Origin: Mastigias papua
Taxonomy: Eukaryota; Cnidaria; Scyphozoa; Rhizostomeae; Mastigiidae
NCBI GenBank assembly: GCA_964019165.1
Contig: OZ025277.1
Span: 1,325,453-1,389,452, forward strand
Direction of reading: 5' to 3'
DNA length: 64,000 bases
Shown: positions 60,036 to 64,000 of the stretch, in pieces
Numbering within the stretch: position 1 is the stretch's first letter
Layout: each line of letters begins with the position of its first letter
Translations under genes and position numbers: made by a program
Notes under the pieces: generated by a model
The model's input: only the letters and a program-made list of their open reading frames with translations
Told to the model about the DNA's origin: nothing
Databases searched by the model: none

Positions 60036-62173
60036 TATTATCATCATCATCATTTATCATCATTATCATCATCATTATCATTTATCATCATCATCATCAT
60101 CATCATTATCATCATCATTATTATCATCATCATCATTCATTATTCATTATCATCTCTATTATAAGTATAATTATTAGCATTTTCAGCATTTTGTAACAAA
60201 TTTCCATGGCCTTTGAATTGTACCGAATATACACAGCATGAAGAAATGTGCCGGAAAAAGCGAACAGAATGCTGTACGACATTTAGCTATTCAATGACGT
60301 CACTTTCAAATTAGTTCTAATCATTGATTATCATACGTCACTTATTCGCTCAATCAACAGCAACAACGCGAAAAAGTCGATTCGATTTCTGATAACGTCG
60401 AAAAATCACATGAACACGTACGCGAGGCTACTGTACAGCTCGGACAGGTAAGATATCTACAGATGCCATTTCTCTTGCCTTATAGATGTAGTCCAGACGT
60501 TTTCGATTTCTCATTTTCCACGATATCAGTGAAAGATTTTCTTCTTAGATAAATACCATAGCATTATCTCTTTTCTCAAAGCAAATTGCTTTTCTGCAGT
60601 TTTGCTAATAATTTCCGATTTCCGATTTCTTGATGTATATGAAAGTTTTCAACGATAAGAACATTTATGGAGCTATTAGGTTTATTTTGAGGACAGACAT
60701 GCCGTCTGAAAGCTTAATGTCTTTTGTGTCTATTACAGTATGACACTGTGCAGCTAAAACAGGCCTTTTTCTGTGGAATACAGGGGATGTTTCATGGTAA
60801 ATGCTACTCTCCTGAGCAGTCACCATGACTGACTTGTAGCGTATTTCCCTAGTATCAAGAATATTTTATGAATATTCAAAATTCAAAGTCCTTTTCAGTC
60901 TATAATTCCCGTTCAGTATCAAAGCTGGGCTTCGATGATGGGTGGAACATTCCGAACGAAAAGGGAGACTGAAACTGTAATCTTCATTCTTTAATGCGAT
61001 GGAAGTTGCGTAGTTCTAACGAAGTTAGTGTAATGGTGTTATCGATTACTTAAAATGAAATTAAAGTGATTTCATTCTCCTATAGTATATTTCAATGATT
61101 ATTTGTTATTTCGTAATGGTATTTACGAAAATTGGATTTTTAATTGACGACATTACAATGATGACTCGGCCTTTTCACATCGACCAATGCATTGATGGGC
61201 AATGGAAATAGCACAAGATCATATGTTCAAAATGCTTCGGTCATGATAGTGTCTACTGAGCAATTGTAGTGTCTACTGAGCAATTGTTTATACGTTTATG
61301 TTTGTGTTGTGTCTACAACAGAAAGCAGATCTCGATACTTGAAAGACGGTGTATTACCGTATGGGAAAGATCTTTACATTAGGGCTGTACACAGATTGAA
61401 AATCAGGAGTCCCCCAGTCCATATCCCATTCTGGTGGGGTTTTACCCACACGTATACACCCAGTTAAAGCAATGTAATTGCCGGACAATGGCCTGGGTGG
61501 CAGACAGTCAAGTGAAAGCAATGTCCAGTGAGCAGTTAAGGAGTAGCCATTCATTAGAATTATGCCACGTTGTTAGTATTGGACTCACGTTGACTTCTTT
61601 GTACTGAGCCATATATGTCTCAGACGTTACTCAAAAATTGATCTATGTTGTTCCACGGGCGGTTCCACCCAGTATTGCTTTTGGTTGCAAATATCTTATG
61701 TATATGCCCCCCCCCCCCATTGCACATGCCTCTGAAGTGATTTTTATTTGGCTGCAGACATCCTCACATCATTTGGAGATAGCCCGTAGCAACATTGTCG
61801 TGTAACTGTTTGCATGATTTTACATGGCATCCAGGTGTCATTTGGGTATGGTCTTGGGTATAATGTATTTTTTGTTTCTGGCATAACTCTTTTTATGGCC
61901 CCTAATGCCTGTTTTATTCTTTAGGCCAACAAGCTCAAAGCTGCAATGATCCCTGTGGCAGGAGCATGTATTGGTGGTCTACTTGGTGGGCCAATCGGCC
62001 TAATTGCTGGCTTTAAAATGGCTGGAGTTGCTGCTGCTGTTGGGGGTGGTTTCATTGGTTACCAAGGAGGAAAAATTATCAGAAAGAAACGAGATGAAAG
62101 TATTGATGCTGCGCTATCGAATCTAAGTGACGTTAATATTCCTTTAAAGCAAATCAAAGATAAACACTCTTGA
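54284..62173 (+). CDS. STX17: Syntaxin 17, autophagosomal Qa-SNARE
   Basis: Eight exons give 304 residues (human 302): 54284-54308, 55478-55617, 55894-55959, 56605-56776, 57985-58109, 59097-59147, 60361-60447 and 61925-62173. The N-terminus has LRKFIQVAIPTDLERLRRHQ then INIER, nearly identical to vertebrate STX17, followed by the Habc-type helices. A WDEL at 171-174 aligns with the LC3-interacting WETL of human STX17. The Qa-SNARE motif runs over about 175-228, with the zero-layer Gln at 195 (IVHQQREKVDSI). The C-terminal hairpin (about 230-271) is two Gly-zipper segments (GACIGGLLGGPIGLIAG, MAGVAAAVGGGFIGYQGG) joined by FK, then a basic patch KIIRKKR; this hairpin is diagnostic for STX17. 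In vertebrates it moves to completed autophagosomes and pairs with SNAP29 and VAMP8 to fuse with lysosomes (established). The start exon is inferred from phase and context; an ATG at 55441 is the alternative. Confidence 0.94.
55478..55617 (+). CDS. STX17: STX17 exon 2
   Basis: Encodes LQRLEPMLRKFIQVAIPTDL then ERLRRHQINIER. Acceptor CCATTTTAG|GG; donor AGG|GTTGAA is weak but is the only GT that fits the homology boundary. Confidence 0.85.
55894..55959 (+). CDS. STX17: STX17 exon 3
   Basis: 22 codons: CLYTESWKDLNIEQVNASRT then VQ, matching vertebrate ..IWDKLHEEHINAGRTVQ. Donor CAG|GTAAAT, phase 0. Confidence 0.88.
56605..56776 (+). CDS. STX17: STX17 exon 4
   Basis: Encodes QLKANMRELESTRHKIRNED then LAAFETKISPVKRQAADAI, helices of the N-terminal domain (vertebrate QLRSNIREIEKLCLKVRKDD, IDPVKEEA). 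Donor AGAG|GTAGGT, phase 1. Confidence 0.92.
57985..58109 (+). CDS. STX17: STX17 exon 5
   Basis: Linker with a Gln-Ala repeat (QAQAQMQAQTQA), then SASWDELRE with the LIR-like WDEL. Acceptor TTGCAG, donor GAG|GTATGC, phase 0 out. Confidence 0.9.
58194..58271 (+). other. 78-nt hairpin, pre-miRNA-like, in STX17 intron 5
   Basis: Left arm 58206-58228 and right arm 58236-58257 pair over at least 21 bp with one G-T wobble around a 7-base loop (core GTGGAAATCTATC / GATAGATTTCCAC). Further pairing below it extends to GGAG/CTCC at 58194 and 58271. Size and near-perfect pairing resemble cnidarian-type miRNA precursors, but a tiny palindromic transposon relic looks the same. Confidence 0.45.
59097..59147 (+). 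CDS. STX17: STX17 exon 6
   Basis: 51 bp encoding SLADLNSIIHQFSEIVH, the first half of the SNARE motif. Acceptor TTCGCAG, donor CAT|GTAAGT. Confidence 0.9.
59225..60150. repeat. (TCA)n satellite block in STX17 intron 6
   Basis: About 0.9 kb of TCA triplets broken by TTA and TTTA variants. The phrase CATTTATCATCATTATCATC recurs at about 59328, 59502, 59624, 59790, 59968 and 60050, so segments, not just triplets, were duplicated. The 347-codon frame on the + strand and the - strand frames are artefacts of the repeat. Confidence 0.97.
60361..60447 (+). CDS. STX17: STX17 exon 7
   Basis: 29 codons: QQREKVDSISDNVEKSHEHV then REATVQLGQ, the second half of the SNARE motif. The second codon is the zero-layer Gln. 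Acceptor CAACAG, donor CAG|GTAAGA. Confidence 0.93.
61925..62173 (+). CDS. STX17: STX17 exon 8
   Basis: Encodes the membrane hairpin and basic tail, ending ALSNLSDVNIPLKQIKDKHS and TGA. The Gly-zipper hairpin is very close to vertebrate STX17. Confidence 0.96.
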   Translation, partial: ANKLKAAMIPVAGACIGGLLGGPIGLIAGFKMAGVAAAVGGGFIGYQGGKIIRKKRDESIDAALSNLSDVNIPLKQIKDKHS

Positions 62174-64000
62174 TATGGTGTGTCTTCACATTGACGGCTG
62201 AATCCCGGATTCAGAATCCTGGGAATAACTAAAAGTTTATACAACACTGTTACGTGGGGACCGAAAGTTCTCCAAAGCACAATAGTATTTTATATGGGCA
62301 CATAGAAGAGCGTATTTCTCAAACCTATGATTCGATTTTGAAGCCACTACTTGGAGCGCCACTGATCTGAGCGTCACTCCTTCGCTGTCTTGCTCACAAC
62401 ATGTTCCTCCCGTTTCCTTTGATCATCGCTCTTTTACTGCATTGCGCAATGTGCGTTCTTCCTTTGGAGCGTTTCTTCATCTCTGTGTTATTCAAAACAT
62501 TTTATTCTGTTGTCACATTTCAGTAAGAGCCTTGTCGTTCACCCATGGAGATCAGGTTTTGATTACACAATTGCATTCTAATTTCATTCTATACAAGAAT
62601 TACTGTTATACCTTAGTTTCATTTTGACCTAAGCCGCTAGTTCTAATGTTTGTGCCTTGATGTAACAAGCCTATTTTAACTATCCGTCTTATATACGATT
62701 CATATTTTCCGAATATTTGTAACCTTAAAGCCTAGCTGAAGCATTCCCAAATCCTATGGACTAAGAGTTTGAACCACTAATTTGAAGCCAAAATCCAAAT
62801 AAGCTTTACCGGTTGGCCACTTCAGGTCATTTCAAAAGGCCATAATGTATCAATTCTTTCTGGTCTCATGCGTAAGCCGTTAAGGATAGATGCATCTTTG
62901 TTTAAGCCATGTACTCATAAAAGAAAGTTTAGATATTAGACACGAGGACATTTATTTTGAACTCAAAGATTGACGATTCATATTAGCTATCTATCGCTTT
63001 TAATAATATGCCATTTTCAAATAGGCCTTGATTTATGGAGTTGAAATGTTTTGTTAGGAGAAGAGTGCAGAAATTTCGACTGATATTGGTTTGATTTCTA
63101 TGTACTTAGTTGTAGTTAGATTAAATATAATCATATTAGTGTCTTGAAAAGTCCACACTCATTGATCTTCAGACATTTTGCCATCTTTTGTTGTTTCTGA
63201 AATTAATATTTTATTATTTATTTATAGCAGCCTTTTTACTCTTTGAAAGGAATTTCCTTATGGTTAATGAGGGCAATCAAGCTTTGAAAAGTTTGAACGT
63301 TTTGTTATGATATTTCAGGGAGTGGAATTCTACAGTACAGACGTTTACCCACATGAAATGTCGTTCGATTTTTCCTCAACATACCAACAGGTACCCCAAT
63401 TTTTCCACCAACAGATCATTATCTTCATATATCCATGAATTGCCATGTTTTGTATTGGTACTTTTTTTAAATTCCAGACACGATTGAGTCTCATCTCAAA
63501 GACAACTATGTATCTGACCATTGGGCCGATATAGGACCATATTCAGTAAAGTAGTGCAAGTTGTAGATGCAGCGAAGCGAACATCAGTTAGTGATTATCT
63601 GGAGCAAGTTTTTATCTCATAGATGAATGATAAAGCAATTTCATACCATTAGTACCCCCTAAATCACTAATTACTCTTTCTTGGTCACTAATTCCCTTAG
63701 TAGACGTTTAGCAAAGTTTAACAGAATTCTTCCTATCTTTTCCAGCCCCCAATGTTGCACATTACAAAGCATGTCTTATTTACCAAGAATCCAACAAGTT
63801 ATACGAGAAATCCACTTTAAATGCAGAATTTTATTCATATTTCAGCCCACGAGGCTTCAAACAGCCGCGTATCAACTCCCCAATGAATACAGCTTACATA
63901 GGGGTAATTTTGTATATACCCTTGGGGCATGAGACATGTCCAATCAGCATTCTTTGCAAATCATTCTCAGATTCTTGCCTCTCTACGAAATGACTTGTTG
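62174..64000. other. right flank without a recognised gene
   Basis: The probable STX17 3' UTR is followed by AT-rich sequence. No exon, element end or tandem repeat was recognised. Confidence 0.55.

Noticed and set aside
59153..60196. 347-codon Ser/His/Ile ORF
   Set aside because: Translation of the (TCA)n block in an STX17 intron.

Overview
This is a eukaryotic (metazoan) window: three intron-containing protein genes, all on the + strand, set in AT-rich, repeat-filled DNA. From left to right they are ODAD4/TTC25 (outer dynein arm docking complex, 12 coding exons plus an alternative first exon), an Sp-family zinc-finger transcription factor of the Sp1-4 type (2 exons), and STX17 (the autophagosomal Qa-SNARE syntaxin 17, 8 exons). 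Each was identified by reading translated exons against remembered family features, and each splices with consistent phases into a full-length protein (636, 585 and 304 residues). Clear but moderate divergence from the vertebrate proteins, short exons, abundant small DNA-transposon relics and a Penelope-like retroelement suggest a non-vertebrate animal, probably a cnidarian or another early-branching marine invertebrate. I cannot name a genus.

Layout. 1-6117: no gene; a tandem array with a 153-162 bp period (core about 1080-2500) inside an older, degenerate array of the same kind, then apparently unique sequence. 6118-25584: ODAD4. Its introns hold a LINE 3' fragment, long (TA)n tracts, a Penelope-like GIY-YIG fragment, a tRNA-derived SINE and a 415-bp terminal-inverted-repeat (TIR) element. 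25585-43554: intergenic, with a purine-rich tract, Harbinger-like and hAT-like MITEs, palindromes, a pentanucleotide satellite and a long (TG)n(TA)n(TATG)n tract. 43555-45440: the Sp gene. 45441-54283: intergenic, unusually dense in small TIR elements of several families, including nested insertions. 54284-62173: STX17, with a roughly 0.9-kb (TCA)n block in one intron and a miRNA-precursor-like hairpin in another. 62174-64000: nothing recognised.

The three genes show no shared pathway (ciliary motility, transcription, autophagosome-lysosome fusion), so their adjacency looks incidental. The most useful corrections to simple ORF reading are the starts. The Sp protein starts in a 63-bp exon at 43555, not at the in-frame ATG at 43659, which is intronic. 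STX17 most likely starts in a 25-bp exon at 54284, not at the ATG at 55441. ODAD4 has two phase-compatible first exons, at 6118 and 8972, each encoding its own first TPR helix. The strongest unexplained signal is a set of short repeats with unrelated interiors that share a terminal motif close to CAC-CTTTTTATAAGAA.
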